A stretch of DNA of 64,000 bases from Azospirillum sp. TSA2s (GCF_004923315.1 NZ_CP039647.1:682001-746000), one strand, 5' to 3'. Counted from the stretch's first letter, positions 8,982-18,059 are shown. Program-made: numbers and translations. The notes: generated by a model not told the origin, from the sequence alone.

Positions 8982-9489
8982 GCTGTTTTTCCTCCCGAAG
9001 TTCTTGTTGTGTGGCGACGCGATGCCGATTGGACGCGGCGGAGCCGTTGGTGTCGTCAAGTTACAGGGCCATATGCATCCAGTTGGACAGGCATCCTGCT
9101 TTCGAACATCTGGCGGTAGGCGCGGCCTCTCCTTGGCGCGAGGTTCATGGGTGTTGGCTTGTGTTCCGCATATCGCTGAGGATTTTCTGGGAACGGCCAG
9201 GGACGATGTGGTGACCCTGACAGTGGAGCAAGCGTTAGCACAGCGGAATGTGTTTTGTGGGCATACCAGCCATAAGCCAGGCAAGCCTTCAGGAATGCCA
9301 ACTGTTTTGCTCAAACCCAGTGAGGCACGGTGAAACGGCTGCGCCAGCAAACGGTTTGCTATGCCCGCAATGAATATCTGTTACAGGCACGCCGTGCGCT
9401 CCGCGATGGCCGGCCGGTCGATAGTCTGTGGCGGACTGTTCCCAACCGCCTCAAACGACGGATGTTCAACCGCATGAACGGTGTGCGCC
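8982..9489. promoter_or_regulatory. Divergent promoter region between the TRAP operon and the E1 gene
   Basis: This 508-base gap separates the leftward TRAP operon from the rightward E1 gene. I find no convincing gene in it. It contains a perfect 15-base palindrome (AGCAAAC G GTTTGCT, 9346-9360) and a looser related copy, AGCAAGCGTTAGCA, around 9228-9241. These are candidate sites for a regulator of both operons. No sigma-54 consensus was seen. Confidence 0.5.
9346..9360. promoter_or_regulatory. Perfect 15-bp palindrome, candidate operator
   Basis: AGCAAACGGTTTGCT is a 7-1-7 perfect inverted repeat about 130 bases before the E1 start and 365 bases before the dctP start. A weaker version lies near 9228. 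The binding protein is unknown; the nearest regulator gene is the LysR gene at 14049. Confidence 0.45.
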
Positions 9490-12165
9490 ATGTCTAGGCC
9501 GTCCTCTCCGCTCAACGCCGCCGGGGCTGCCTATCTCGAAGCGTTGCAGGAACGCTTCCGCCACGATCCAGCGTCGGTGGATGTGAGCTGGCGAGCCGTC
9601 TTCCAGATTCTGGACGAACTCGGCGCCGCCGCCCCGGCGTCCGGTGCTCCGCTCTCCGATCCGCTGGTGTTGCTGCATGAGGAAATCCGCCAGCGCGGTC
9701 ATGCCGCCGCCGCTATCGATCCGCTGCGCCGTACCGCTCCGCCCGCTCGGATGGCGTCCGAGGATGCGGAGACCGCAAGGCTGCGCCGGCTCTATCAGGG
9801 CACTCTGACGCTTGAGACCGCCCATATCGACGATCCGGCGCTGCGGTCCTGGCTGCGCGACGCCTATGAGGGTGCCGACACCCTCCCGCCGGCCGAGGCG
9901 CGTCGCCGGGCCCTGTCGCTGCTGAGCGCAGCGGAAGAATTCGAAAGGCTGCTCGGCACCCGCTATCCGACCAAGAAGCGCTTCGGCGCGGAGGGGATGG
10001 AGACGTTGATCCCCCTGCTGGACCGCATCCTCGCGGCGGCGGCGGCGGCGGGCGTCACCGAGGTTCAGGTCGGGACCATGCACCGCGGCCGGCTCAGCTT
10101 GATGGCCAATGTGCTGGGCAAGCCCCTGGTCGAGCTGTTCGCGGGCATCAAGGGCATGCACCCGTTCCTGGCCGATCCGCCGGTTCCCGCCGACGTCCCC
10201 TATCACATGGGGGTGGAAAGCAGCCTGTCCTTCGACGACCGGACGCTTGCGCTGACCCTGTCGCCCAACCCGTCGCATCTGGAGGCGATCAATCCCGTCA
10301 CCCTGGGCCGGGCGCGGGCGCGCCAGGATCTGGCCCGCGAGCAGGGTGGCGAAGCGCGCCGGGTTCTGTGCGTGCTGCTGCACACCGACGCCAGCGTAAT
10401 CGGGCAGGGCAGCGTGACCGAGGCGCTGCAGCTGTCCGGCGTCGCCGGCTTCACTGTCGCCGGCACCATCCATATCGTCGTCAACAACCAGATCGGCTTC
10501 ACCACCGAACGTGACGAGGCGCGGACCTCACTTCACTGCACCGGACTTTGGAAGGCGGTGGACAGCCCCATCCTGCACGTCAATGCCGACGATCCCGACG
10601 CGGCGCTGCGGGCCGCCGATCTTGCCGTCGCCTTCCGGCAGACGCATGGGCGCGACGCGGTGATCGACCTCGTCGGCTACCGCCGGAACGGTCACAACGA
10701 GATCGACGAACCGCGCTTCACCCAGCCGCTGGACTACACGGCGATCGACACACACCCGCCGGCGCGCGCGCTCTATGCCAAGCGACTGGTGGCGGAAGGC
10801 GTCGTCGGCGACGGCGCGGTGGAGGGTCTGGCCGCCGGGCATAAGGCCCACTTCCAGGAGGCGCTTGCCGCCGCCGCCGACCACCGGCCGAACCATGACG
10901 GGTTCCCCGGAGGTCGCTGGGCGCCTTTCGCTCCGACCGGCTCGGCATCCATCGAACCGGACACCGGTATCGCCGCCGACCGGCTGCGAAGCTTGCTTGC
11001 GGCACTGGCCGCCATTCCGAACGAATTGGCGGTCGACCGAAAGGTCGAGCGCGTCATCCGTCGCCGCGCCGAGGAGCCGCTGGACTGGGCGACCGGCGAG
11101 GCGCTGGCCTTCGCCACGCTGCTGACAGATGGAATGCCGGTGCGGCTGACCGGCCAGGACGTTGTGCGGGGCGCCTTCTCTCACCGGCATTTCGCGCTGA
11201 CCGATGCCGTCACTGGGCGCCGCCATGTCAGCCTCAACCATTTGGGCGTCCCGCAGGCACGCTTCGACGTGGTCAACAGCCCGCTGTCGGAATATGCCGT
11301 GCTTGGCTTCGAATACGGTTACAGCCTGGAGCGGCCCGACGCGCTGGTGATCTGGGAGGCACAGTTCGGCGATTTCGCCAACGGCGCCCAGGTCCTGATC
11401 GACCAGTTCATCGTCAGCGCCGAGGACAAATGGCGCCAGCCCTCCGGTCTCGTCATCCTGCTGCCGCATGGCTTAGAAGGGCAGGGGCCGGAGCACTCCT
11501 CCGCCCGGCCGGAACGCTTCCTCCAGATGGCGGCACGTGACAACATCCGCATCGCCCATCCGTCCACTCCCGCGAACTACTTCCACCTGCTGCGGCGGCA
11601 GGTGTTGCGGCGCGACCGCAAGCCGCTGGTGGTGCTGAGCCCGAAGACCCTGCTGCGCCTGCCAGCCGCGGTGTCGGCGCTGGCCGAACTCGCGCCCGGG
11701 ACCGGGTTCCAGCCGATCGTCGTCACTGCCGGGGAACAGGTTCGCCGCATCCTGCTATGCAGCGGCAAGCTGGCATACGAGTTGGAGCGTGAACGGGCAG
11801 CCCTGGGGACCGAGGATGTCGCGGTGGTGCGGCTGGAGATGCTGTATCCTCTGCCCGAAGCCGAACTGTCGGCGCTGTTCCGCCGCTGGCCGGACGCATC
11901 CTGCCTGTGGGCGCAGGAGGAGCCGGTCAATCTGGGCGCCTGGACCTACCTCGACCGCCGGCTGGAGGCCTTGCGGGAAGCGGCCGGCTGCGTCGAGCCG
12001 CGCGTCGCCTGCGTGGCCCGCGCCGAGGCGGCCTCTCCCGCCGGCAGCTTCCACGGCGACCATGACGCCGATCAGCGCCGGTTGGTCGAACAGGCTTTCG
12101 CTGGAATTGTCGCTGCTGCAAATGCCGCCTCTCCGCCATCCCGCGGGAAAGCGGCGGCGGAGTGA
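9490..12165 (+). CDS. 2-oxoglutarate-dehydrogenase-type E1 component (SucA paralogue)
   Basis: An 891-residue thiamine-diphosphate E1 of the SucA/DHTKD1 family. The N-terminus has LNAAGAAYLEALQERF followed by the PASVD-SWRAVF E2-contact motif. GTMHRGRLSLMANVLG replaces the usual GMPHRGRLN, then come HTDASVIGQGSVTEALQL, VNNQIGFTT and DLVGYRRNGHNEIDEPRFTQ, the ThDP and Mg binding region. The C-terminal part carries RLTGQDVVRGAFSHRH. No E2 or E3 gene is in the window, so it is either an orphan E1 using housekeeping partners or acts alone. Replacement of the active-site Met-Pro by Thr-Met argues for a non-standard 2-oxo dicarboxylate. Start: ATG at 9490 is preferred over GTG at 9481; no strong ribosome site is visible. 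Confidence 0.85.
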   Translation: MSRPSSPLNAAGAAYLEALQERFRHDPASVDVSWRAVFQILDELGAAAPASGAPLSDPLVLLHEEIRQRGHAAAAIDPLRRTAPPARMASEDAETARLRRLYQGTLTLETAHIDDPALRSWLRDAYEGADTLPPAEARRRALSLLSAAEEFERLLGTRYPTKKRFGAEGMETLIPLLDRILAAAAAAGVTEVQVGTMHRGRLSLMANVLGKPLVELFAGIKGMHPFLADPPVPADVPYHMGVESSLSFDDRTLALTLSPNPSHLEAINPVTLGRARARQDLAREQGGEARRVLCVLLHTDASVIGQGSVTEALQLSGVAGFTVAGTIHIVVNNQIGFTTERDEARTSLHCTGLWKAVDSPILHVNADDPDAALRAADLAVAFRQTHGRDAVIDLVGYRRNGHNEIDEPRFTQPLDYTAIDTHPPARALYAKRLVAEGVVGDGAVEGLAAGHKAHFQEALAAAADHRPNHDGFPGGRWAPFAPTGSASIEPDTGIAADRLRSLLAALAAIPNELAVDRKVERVIRRRAEEPLDWATGEALAFATLLTDGMPVRLTGQDVVRGAFSHRHFALTDAVTGRRHVSLNHLGVPQARFDVVNSPLSEYAVLGFEYGYSLERPDALVIWEAQFGDFANGAQVLIDQFIVSAEDKWRQPSGLVILLPHGLEGQGPEHSSARPERFLQMAARDNIRIAHPSTPANYFHLLRRQVLRRDRKPLVVLSPKTLLRLPAAVSALAELAPGTGFQPIVVTAGEQVRRILLCSGKLAYELERERAALGTEDVAVVRLEMLYPLPEAELSALFRRWPDASCLWAQEEPVNLGAWTYLDRRLEALREAAGCVEPRVACVARAEAASPAGSFHGDHDADQRRLVEQAFAGIVAAANAASPPSRGKAAAE

Positions 12166-12238
12166 CGACCCGGCCGTCTCCAGAGATGGCCGGACCGGAT
12201 AGCAAACATCGTACAACGAACACCGGGGAAACACGCCG

Positions 12239-13942
12239 ATGTCTTCCACCTTGAGCACCGACAGCCCGTCCGAAGCCCGTCCGCTTCTGCTTCCCGACCT
12301 GTTGCAGGCCACGGCTTCGGCGCTCGACGCGGTGGCGCGGCTGGCCGAGGCGGCTGACCGCGGCGTCGCGGCGCTGGTGGCGCCGGAGGGCCGCGCGGAC
12401 GCAGCCCTGCTTGATCGCCATCAGGTGGCGGCGCATGGTTTCGCCTGGGTCGCCACCTATGCCGAGGCGCTGCGCCAGATGCGGGGCTGGGCGGAGCGGC
12501 TGGACCGCGCCGGCCGGCTGGGCGAACTGGAAGCGTCCATGCTCCAGGCGGCGTTCGGCGAGTATCTGGCCCAACTCGATGGCGGCTTGGCGATGAGCCA
12601 GGGCGAGATCGTCCGGCCGGCCGACTTCGCCCTGGACGAGGAGGAGCGGGACGCCTTCCGCACAGACGCGGTGCGCCGGCTGATGGCCGCCGGCAACGCG
12701 TCCGGCCTGCGGCTGCGCATCGCCGAGCTGCTGGCCGATGCGCTGCATGGCGGCGGCTTCGGCGAGGCGGCGCTGGAGGATGAGGCGCTGGACATGGTGC
12801 GCGACCAGTTCCGTCGCTTCGTCGCCGACGCGGTGGAGCCTCATGCCCACGACTGGCATCTGAAGGACGAGCTGATCCCGCTCGAGGTCGTCGAGCAGAT
12901 GGCTGAAATGGGCGTGTTCGGCCTGACCGTGCCGGAGGAAGATGGCGGGCTGGGCATGGGCAAGCTCGCCATGTGTGTGGTGACGGAGGAGCTGTCGCGT
13001 GGTTATATCGGCGTTGGCTCGCTCGGCACCCGTGCGGAGATCGCGGCCGAACTGATCCGCATGGGCGGCACGGCCGAGCAGCGCGAGCGCTGGCTGCCGC
13101 GCATCGCGTCGGGCGAGATCCTGCCAACCGCCGTATTCACCGAACCCAACACCGGCTCCGACCTGGGAAGCCTGCGCACCCGTGCGGTGCTGGACGGCGA
13201 CACCTATCGCGTCACCGGGGCGAAGACCTGGATCACCCACGGCAGCCGGTCGGATCTGATGACGCTGCTGGTGCGCACCGACCCAGACGCTCCCGGCTAC
13301 CGCGGCCTGTCGATGCTGCTGGCCGAAAAGCCGCGCGGCACCGAGGCAGACCCGTTCCCGGCCGAGGGCATGAGTGGCGGCGAGATCCCGGTGCTGGGAT
13401 ATCGCGGCATGAAGGAATACGAGATCGGCTTCGACGGTTTCGCCGTTCCGCGCGAAAACCTGCTGGGCGGCGTCGAGGGCCAAGGGTTCAAGCAGCTGAT
13501 GGCGACCTTTGAATCCGCCCGTGTGCAGACCGCCGCCCGTGCCGTCGGCGTGGCGCAGAACGCAATGGAACTCGGCCTGCGCTATGCACAGGAGCGCGTC
13601 CAGTTCGGCCGTCCGCTCGCCGCCTTCCCACGCGTCGCCGGCAAGCTGGCCTGGATGGCGGTGGAAACGATGATCGCCCGCCAGCTGACCTATTTCGCCG
13701 CGCGCGAGAAGGACGGCGACCGCCGCTGCGACATCGAGGCGGGCATGGCGAAGCTGTTGGCCGCCCGTGTCGCCTGGTCGAACGCCGACAATTCGGTTCA
13801 GATCCATGGCGGCAATGGCTATGCCGTCGAATATCCGGTCAGCCGGGTGCTGTGCGATGCGCGCATCCTGAACATCTTCGAGGGTGCGGCGGAAATCCAG
13901 GCCCAGGTCGTCGCCCGCGGCCTGCTGTCGCGCCGCAACTGA
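12239..13942 (+). CDS. mcd: (2S)-methylsuccinyl-CoA dehydrogenase-like acyl-CoA dehydrogenase
   Basis: A 567-residue flavoprotein. An N-terminal extension of about 170 residues precedes a normal acyl-CoA dehydrogenase core, the layout of methylsuccinyl-CoA dehydrogenase of the ethylmalonyl-CoA pathway (family knowledge). Core motifs: AVFTEPNTGSDLGSL (FAD/substrate loop), TGAKTWITHGSRSDLMTLLVRT, FESARVQTAARAVGVAQNA, VQIHGGNGYAVEYPVSR and FEGAAEIQAQVVARGLL at the C-terminus. Likely reaction: oxidation of methylsuccinyl-CoA to mesaconyl-CoA, electrons going to ETF. It follows the E1 gene by 73 bases on the same strand, and GGGGAA precedes the ATG. Other ethylmalonyl-CoA genes (crotonyl-CoA carboxylase/reductase, mutase) are absent, so this copy probably serves a dedicated catabolic route. 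Confidence 0.82.
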   Translation: MSSTLSTDSPSEARPLLLPDLLQATASALDAVARLAEAADRGVAALVAPEGRADAALLDRHQVAAHGFAWVATYAEALRQMRGWAERLDRAGRLGELEASMLQAAFGEYLAQLDGGLAMSQGEIVRPADFALDEEERDAFRTDAVRRLMAAGNASGLRLRIAELLADALHGGGFGEAALEDEALDMVRDQFRRFVADAVEPHAHDWHLKDELIPLEVVEQMAEMGVFGLTVPEEDGGLGMGKLAMCVVTEELSRGYIGVGSLGTRAEIAAELIRMGGTAEQRERWLPRIASGEILPTAVFTEPNTGSDLGSLRTRAVLDGDTYRVTGAKTWITHGSRSDLMTLLVRTDPDAPGYRGLSMLLAEKPRGTEADPFPAEGMSGGEIPVLGYRGMKEYEIGFDGFAVPRENLLGGVEGQGFKQLMATFESARVQTAARAVGVAQNAMELGLRYAQERVQFGRPLAAFPRVAGKLAWMAVETMIARQLTYFAAREKDGDRRCDIEAGMAKLLAARVAWSNADNSVQIHGGNGYAVEYPVSRVLCDARILNIFEGAAEIQAQVVARGLLSRRN

Positions 13943-14048
13943 GAACCGCCGGCCGGCCGGGAGGAACTGACCTGTGGCGACTACGCTTGTGCCATACCAG
14001 CGTATTCGCTATCCGACGGGGAGGACCGAAAAGACAAGGCTGCCCGCG

Positions 14049-15008
14049 ATGGAACTTCTGGAACTGCGCTATTTCGTTCAGGTGGCCGACCTTGGCAGCT
14101 TTTCCAAGGCATCGGTCAAGCTGGGTATCACCCAGCCGGCGCTGAGCCGGCAGGTCCAGAAGCTGGAACACGAGCTGCGCACCAGCCTGTTCTATCGCCA
14201 TGGCCGCGGCGTTTCGTTGACCCAGCAGGGGCGCAAGCTCTACGACGTGGTGCGCCACCTGCTGGGAGCGCTCAGCGAGATCAAGGAGGAAATCCAGGAC
14301 CAGTCGGAACGGCTGACCGGATCGGTCACGCTGGGGCTTCCGCCGTCGATCTGCGCCACGCTGGGCGCCCCGCTCGCCCGCCGCTTCCACCAGAATTATC
14401 CGGACGCCACGTTGCGCATCCACGAGGTGTTCAGCGGCACGTTGCTGGAGTGGGTGGAGGGCGGGAGGCTCGATCTCGCCGTTCTCTACGACGCGCGGCG
14501 CGGACGCAGCATGCTGTCGTCGCCCCTGCTGGTGGAAAACCTGCTTCTGGTCCAGTCCGCGAAGGAGGCGGAGGCCGGCGACGACGGGCCAGTCGGGGTG
14601 GAGATGTTGGGCGATCTGCACTTCGTGCTGCCCGGTCTGGAAAACGGGCTGCGTCGCGTGGTGGACGCGGCGGTTCGTCGTGCCGATATCAATCTGCTGG
14701 TCGATATGGAGATCGATTCCGTCACCGCCATCAAACAGCTGGTGGAGGAGGGAATGGGATCGACCATTCTCCCCTTCGGCGCCGTCCACCGGGAGGTGCA
14801 CCAGGGCCGGCTGGTCGCACGCGAGATCACGTCGAAGGACATGCATGCCATGCTGGTCACCGCGACACCGCTGCATCAGCCGGTGTCGAAGGCGACGCGC
14901 GCCCTGCTGCGGCTGATCCATGCCGAAGTCGTCAAATGCGTCGCCAATGGCGTGCTGAAGGGCAAGGTCGTCGCTCCCGGCAGCGCGGGGGAGAACAGTG
15001 CGCCCTGA
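14049..15008 (+). CDS. LysR-family transcriptional regulator
   Basis: A 319-residue LysR protein. The N-terminal winged helix starts MELLELRYFVQVADLGSFSKAS and continues ITQPALSRQVQKLEHEL; a substrate-binding domain follows (SVTLGLPPSICATLGAPLAR onwards), of the CbbR/NAC-like kind. The frame is open upstream to 13974, but the helix-turn-helix alignment fixes the start at 14049. It sits inside the rightward catabolic block, between the methylsuccinyl-CoA-dehydrogenase and SDR genes, and is the only regulator in region 1. It probably senses a pathway CoA ester or organic acid and controls the divergent promoters. Confidence 0.88.
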   Translation: MELLELRYFVQVADLGSFSKASVKLGITQPALSRQVQKLEHELRTSLFYRHGRGVSLTQQGRKLYDVVRHLLGALSEIKEEIQDQSERLTGSVTLGLPPSICATLGAPLARRFHQNYPDATLRIHEVFSGTLLEWVEGGRLDLAVLYDARRGRSMLSSPLLVENLLLVQSAKEAEAGDDGPVGVEMLGDLHFVLPGLENGLRRVVDAAVRRADINLLVDMEIDSVTAIKQLVEEGMGSTILPFGAVHREVHQGRLVAREITSKDMHAMLVTATPLHQPVSKATRALLRLIHAEVVKCVANGVLKGKVVAPGSAGENSAP

Positions 15009-15144
15009 CGGCGCCCGGCTCCGCACCTTCCACCCTGATATGCTTTGGGCGCTGATAGCAGTTATGACAGATGGTCCATAGCACGGCCCGTCCGGCCCGG
15101 ATAGCCTCCCCCATCATCACATAATCCCTTGGGAGGAACCGAGA

Positions 15145-15897
15145 ATGACGAAGCGCCTGGATGGCAAGGTCGCCCTGATTACCGGGGCGGCGCAGGGCCT
15201 GGGCCTTGCGATGGCCGAGACCTTCATGCGCGAGGGTGCCCGCGTGGCGGTCGTGGACATCAACGGCGACGCCGCACGCGCAGTGGCGGAGCGGCTGGGC
15301 CAGTCCGCCATCGGCATCGCCGCCAACGTGACCAAGGCCGCCGATGTCGAAATGACCATCGCCGCGACGGTCGAAAAGTTCGGGCGCCTCGACATCCTGG
15401 TGAACAATGCTGGCTCCACCCACGCCAAGGGTCCGTTCGAGGATGTGACCGAGGAGGAGTTCGACCGCGTCTTCGCCCTGAACGTCAAGTCGATCTACCT
15501 CTATTCCAAGGCGGTGGTGGCGACCATGCGGGCGCAGAAGTCCGGCGTCATCCTGAATCTCGGCTCCACCGCCGGGCTGCGCCCGCGTCCGGGGCTGGTG
15601 TGGTACAACGCGACAAAGGGCGCGGTGCACAACATCACCCAGTCGCTGGCGCTGGAGCTGGCACCCGACAACATCCGGGTCTGCGCGCTGGCTCCGGTCG
15701 CCACCGAAACGCCGCTGCTCGCCACCTTCATGGGCGGCGATACCCCGGAGAAGCGGGCGGCCATGATGGGCATCGTCCCGCTCGGCCGCCTGGGCCGACC
15801 GTCCGACGTCGCCAATGCTGCGCTGTATCTCGCCTCCGACGAGGCGTCCTTCATCACCGGCGTGGTGCTGGAGGTCGACGGCGGGCGGTGCGTGTAA
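15145..15897 (+). CDS. Short-chain dehydrogenase/reductase (FabG-like)
   Basis: A 250-residue classical SDR. Seen: TGAAQGLG nucleotide motif at residues 13-20, NNAG at 87-90, catalytic Ser141, Tyr154 and Lys158 (YNATK), and a C-terminal SFITGVVLEVDGG. Asp38 at the end of the second strand (VVDIN) suggests NAD preference. GGGAGGAACC lies just before the ATG. It precedes the CoA transferase gene by 74 bases. It may oxidise or reduce a hydroxyacyl or hydroxy dicarboxylate intermediate, but SDR substrates cannot be assigned from sequence. Confidence 0.85.
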   Translation: MTKRLDGKVALITGAAQGLGLAMAETFMREGARVAVVDINGDAARAVAERLGQSAIGIAANVTKAADVEMTIAATVEKFGRLDILVNNAGSTHAKGPFEDVTEEEFDRVFALNVKSIYLYSKAVVATMRAQKSGVILNLGSTAGLRPRPGLVWYNATKGAVHNITQSLALELAPDNIRVCALAPVATETPLLATFMGGDTPEKRAAMMGIVPLGRLGRPSDVANAALYLASDEASFITGVVLEVDGGRCV

Positions 15898-15971
15898 GGC
15901 CGGGGCGGATCTGCGCCCCTTCCCTGCGCTAATCCCTTCAATCTCATTCCTGCGAAGCGGATCCCCTTGGC

Positions 15972-17180
15972 ATGTCCTCGCTACTTTCCGATCTGCGCAT
16001 CGTCGAGGTGTCGGCCTTCGTCGCAGCTCCACTGGGCGGCATGACGCTGGCCCAATTGGGCGCGGAGGTGATCCGCATTGATCCCATCGGCGGCAACATC
16101 GACTACCGGCGCTGGCCGCTGGCGCCCAACGGCACCAGCCTCTATTGGACCGCTCTCAACAAGGCGAAGCGGTCGGTCGCCCTGGCGCTCGACAAGCCGG
16201 AGGGGCGGGAAATCGCCCAGGCCATCATCACCGCGTCGGGCGAGGATGCCGGCTTTCTGCTGACCAACCTGCCGGCCAGCGGCTGGATGGGGTATGAGGC
16301 GCTTTCCGCCAAGCGCGAGGACCTGATCATGCTGCGGCTGACCGGCAATCCCGACGGATCGGCGGCGGTCGATTACACCGTCAACTGCGCTGGCGGATTC
16401 CCGATGGCGACCGGCCGGGGAGGGGAGCCGGTAAACCATGTGCTGCCGGCCTGGGATGTGGCGGCCGGCCTCTATCTCGCCACCGGGCTGCTTGCGGCCG
16501 AACGGCATCGCCGCCGCACGGGCCGGGGGCAGGAGGTGACGGTGGCGCTGGCCGACGTGATGCTGGCGACCGTCGGCAATCTCGGCTACCTCGCCGACGT
16601 GCGGGTGAACGGCGCCGTGCGTCCGCCGATGGGCAATGACCTGTATGGCGCCTATGGCCGGGATTTCGCCACCGCCGATGGACGGCGGGCGATGGTCGTC
16701 GCCATTTCCAACCGCCAGTGGAAAGCGCTCGGCAAGGCGACTGGGCTTGGAGACAGGCTGGCGATGATCGGCCCACTGATGGGCGTGGACATGGATGATG
16801 AGGGCGGGCGCTTTCTGGCCCGGGATGCAATCTCCGCCGTGCTCGCCCCTTGGTTCGCCGCGCGCACCTTGGCGGAGGTGGAAGGTGCGTTCACCGGTAC
16901 GGGGGTGCTGTGGGGCCCATACCGCGATTTCGGCCAGCTCGTTGCGGAAGACGCACGTTGCTCCATCGCTAACCCGTTGTTCCGCGAAATCGACCAACCC
17001 GGCGTCGGGTCGCTGCTGGTTCCGGGATCGCCGCTCGGTTTTCCCGGTCTGGGCGAGCGCACCGATCATCGTCCGGCGCCCCGGCTGGGGCAGGACACCG
17101 AAGCGGTGTTGGCCGATCTGCTGGGTTTGCCTTCCGCGGAGATCGGTAGACTTCATGATGCCGGTATCACCATGGCATGA
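15972..17180 (+). CDS. mct: Class III CoA transferase, mesaconyl-CoA C1:C4 transferase-like
   Basis: A 402-residue CaiB/BaiF-family CoA transferase. Asp162 in HVLPAWDVAAGLY is the expected catalytic aspartate that carries CoA in this class. The opening VEVSAFVAAPLGGMTLAQLG and IDPIGGNIDYRRWPL, and the stretch RQWKALGKATGL, closely resemble (from memory) the intramolecular mesaconyl-CoA C1:C4 CoA transferase of Chloroflexus rather than generic formyl- or carnitine-CoA transferases. The proposed reaction moves CoA from C1 to C4 of mesaconate, linking the dehydrogenase upstream to the C4-CoA hydratase and lyase in the opposite operon. It is the last gene before the insertion-sequence cluster. 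Confidence 0.8.
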   Translation: MSSLLSDLRIVEVSAFVAAPLGGMTLAQLGAEVIRIDPIGGNIDYRRWPLAPNGTSLYWTALNKAKRSVALALDKPEGREIAQAIITASGEDAGFLLTNLPASGWMGYEALSAKREDLIMLRLTGNPDGSAAVDYTVNCAGGFPMATGRGGEPVNHVLPAWDVAAGLYLATGLLAAERHRRRTGRGQEVTVALADVMLATVGNLGYLADVRVNGAVRPPMGNDLYGAYGRDFATADGRRAMVVAISNRQWKALGKATGLGDRLAMIGPLMGVDMDDEGGRFLARDAISAVLAPWFAARTLAEVEGAFTGTGVLWGPYRDFGQLVAEDARCSIANPLFREIDQPGVGSLLVPGSPLGFPGLGERTDHRPAPRLGQDTEAVLADLLGLPSAEIGRLHDAGITMA

Positions 17181-17204
17181 CGAGAGAGTGGGATGGGGCA
17201 CGTC

Positions 17205-17980
17205 CGTCAAGGTGGTGGAAATTGGAAGGTGGTCAGGAGCGTCGTCGGTCAGGTCGCCTTTGCTGAGGGGAGCAGTGTGATAGCGGGCTCATCGGCGGCA
17301 GCGATCCCGGCCATGGTTTCGAGCGTCAGGTAACGATGCTGGAGCTGCCAGTCATCATTTTGCTTCAGCAAGATCGCGCCGACGAGCCTTCGAACACTTT
17401 CCTCGTTCGGGAATGTACCAACAACATCAGTGCGGCGTTTGGCCTCCTTGTTGAGACGTTCAAGAGGATTGGTCAAGTGTAGTTTGGTGCGGCGCGCTTC
17501 GGGATAGTCCATGTAGGCGAGCACGTCATGCTCGGCGTCGTCGAGCAGTGCTGCCACCTTGGGAAAGCGTGCCCGCAGCTGATCGGCGACATGGCCCCAG
17601 ACCTCACCGGCGTTCTTGTGGTCGGGCTGCACGAAAACTTGGCGCACGGCGGCCGACACCACAGTCTGCTAGCCCTTGGGCACGTGGCAGAGCAGCGAGC
17701 GGAGGAAATGAACACGGCAACGTTGCCAGGTGGCGCTCAGCACCTGGCTGATCGCCGCCTTTAGCCCCTCATGGGCATCGGAGATCACCAGCCTCACGCC
17801 TTTCAGGCCACGCCGCACGAGGCCGCGCAGGAACTCAATCCAGAAGATCGCCGCCTCCGATTGCCCAAGCCCGAGGCCGAGGATCTCGCGCCGCCCGTCC
17901 TGATTGACGCCGGTGGCGATTATCGCGGCGATCGAGACGATGCGACCGCCCTGGCGGACCTTCAGGTGAAACCGTCTCAA
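17205..17980 (-). mobile_element. IS256-family element remnant
   Basis: This is the 3' part of an IS256-type element, read leftward. It keeps the middle and end of the transposase and a short non-coding tail (17205-17248) next to the CoA transferase gene. The transposase N-terminal third and the upstream end are missing; sequence similarity stops near 17975, where IS21-type sequence begins. Boundaries are approximate because I cannot identify intact terminal repeats. Confidence 0.7.
17249..17980 (-). pseudogene. IS256 transposase, 5'-truncated with in-frame amber codon
   Basis: Recognisable from KVRQGGRIVSIAAIIATG through LVISDAHEGLKAAI, WQRCRVHFLRSLL and LHLTNPLERLNKEAKRRTDVVG, the Mutator/IS256 MULE-type core. 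A TAG at 17671-17669 replaces the expected Gln in CHVPKG-Q-QTVVSAAVRQ; both halves stay in the same frame, so a single CAG-to-TAG change explains it. The first third of the protein is absent. Cannot encode active transposase. Confidence 0.8.
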
Positions 17981-18059
17981 ACCTGGGGGGGCCATCATGC
18001 CGCCCGCCGGAATGGTCAGCGAGCGTATGGCTCGGCGGCGGTGTGGTTTCCGACGCCAA

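Noticed and set aside
12239-13942. Evidence for a full ethylmalonyl-CoA pathway
   Set aside because: Crotonyl-CoA carboxylase/reductase, ethylmalonyl-CoA mutase and mesaconyl-C1-CoA hydratase genes are absent here, so one Mcd-like gene is not enough.
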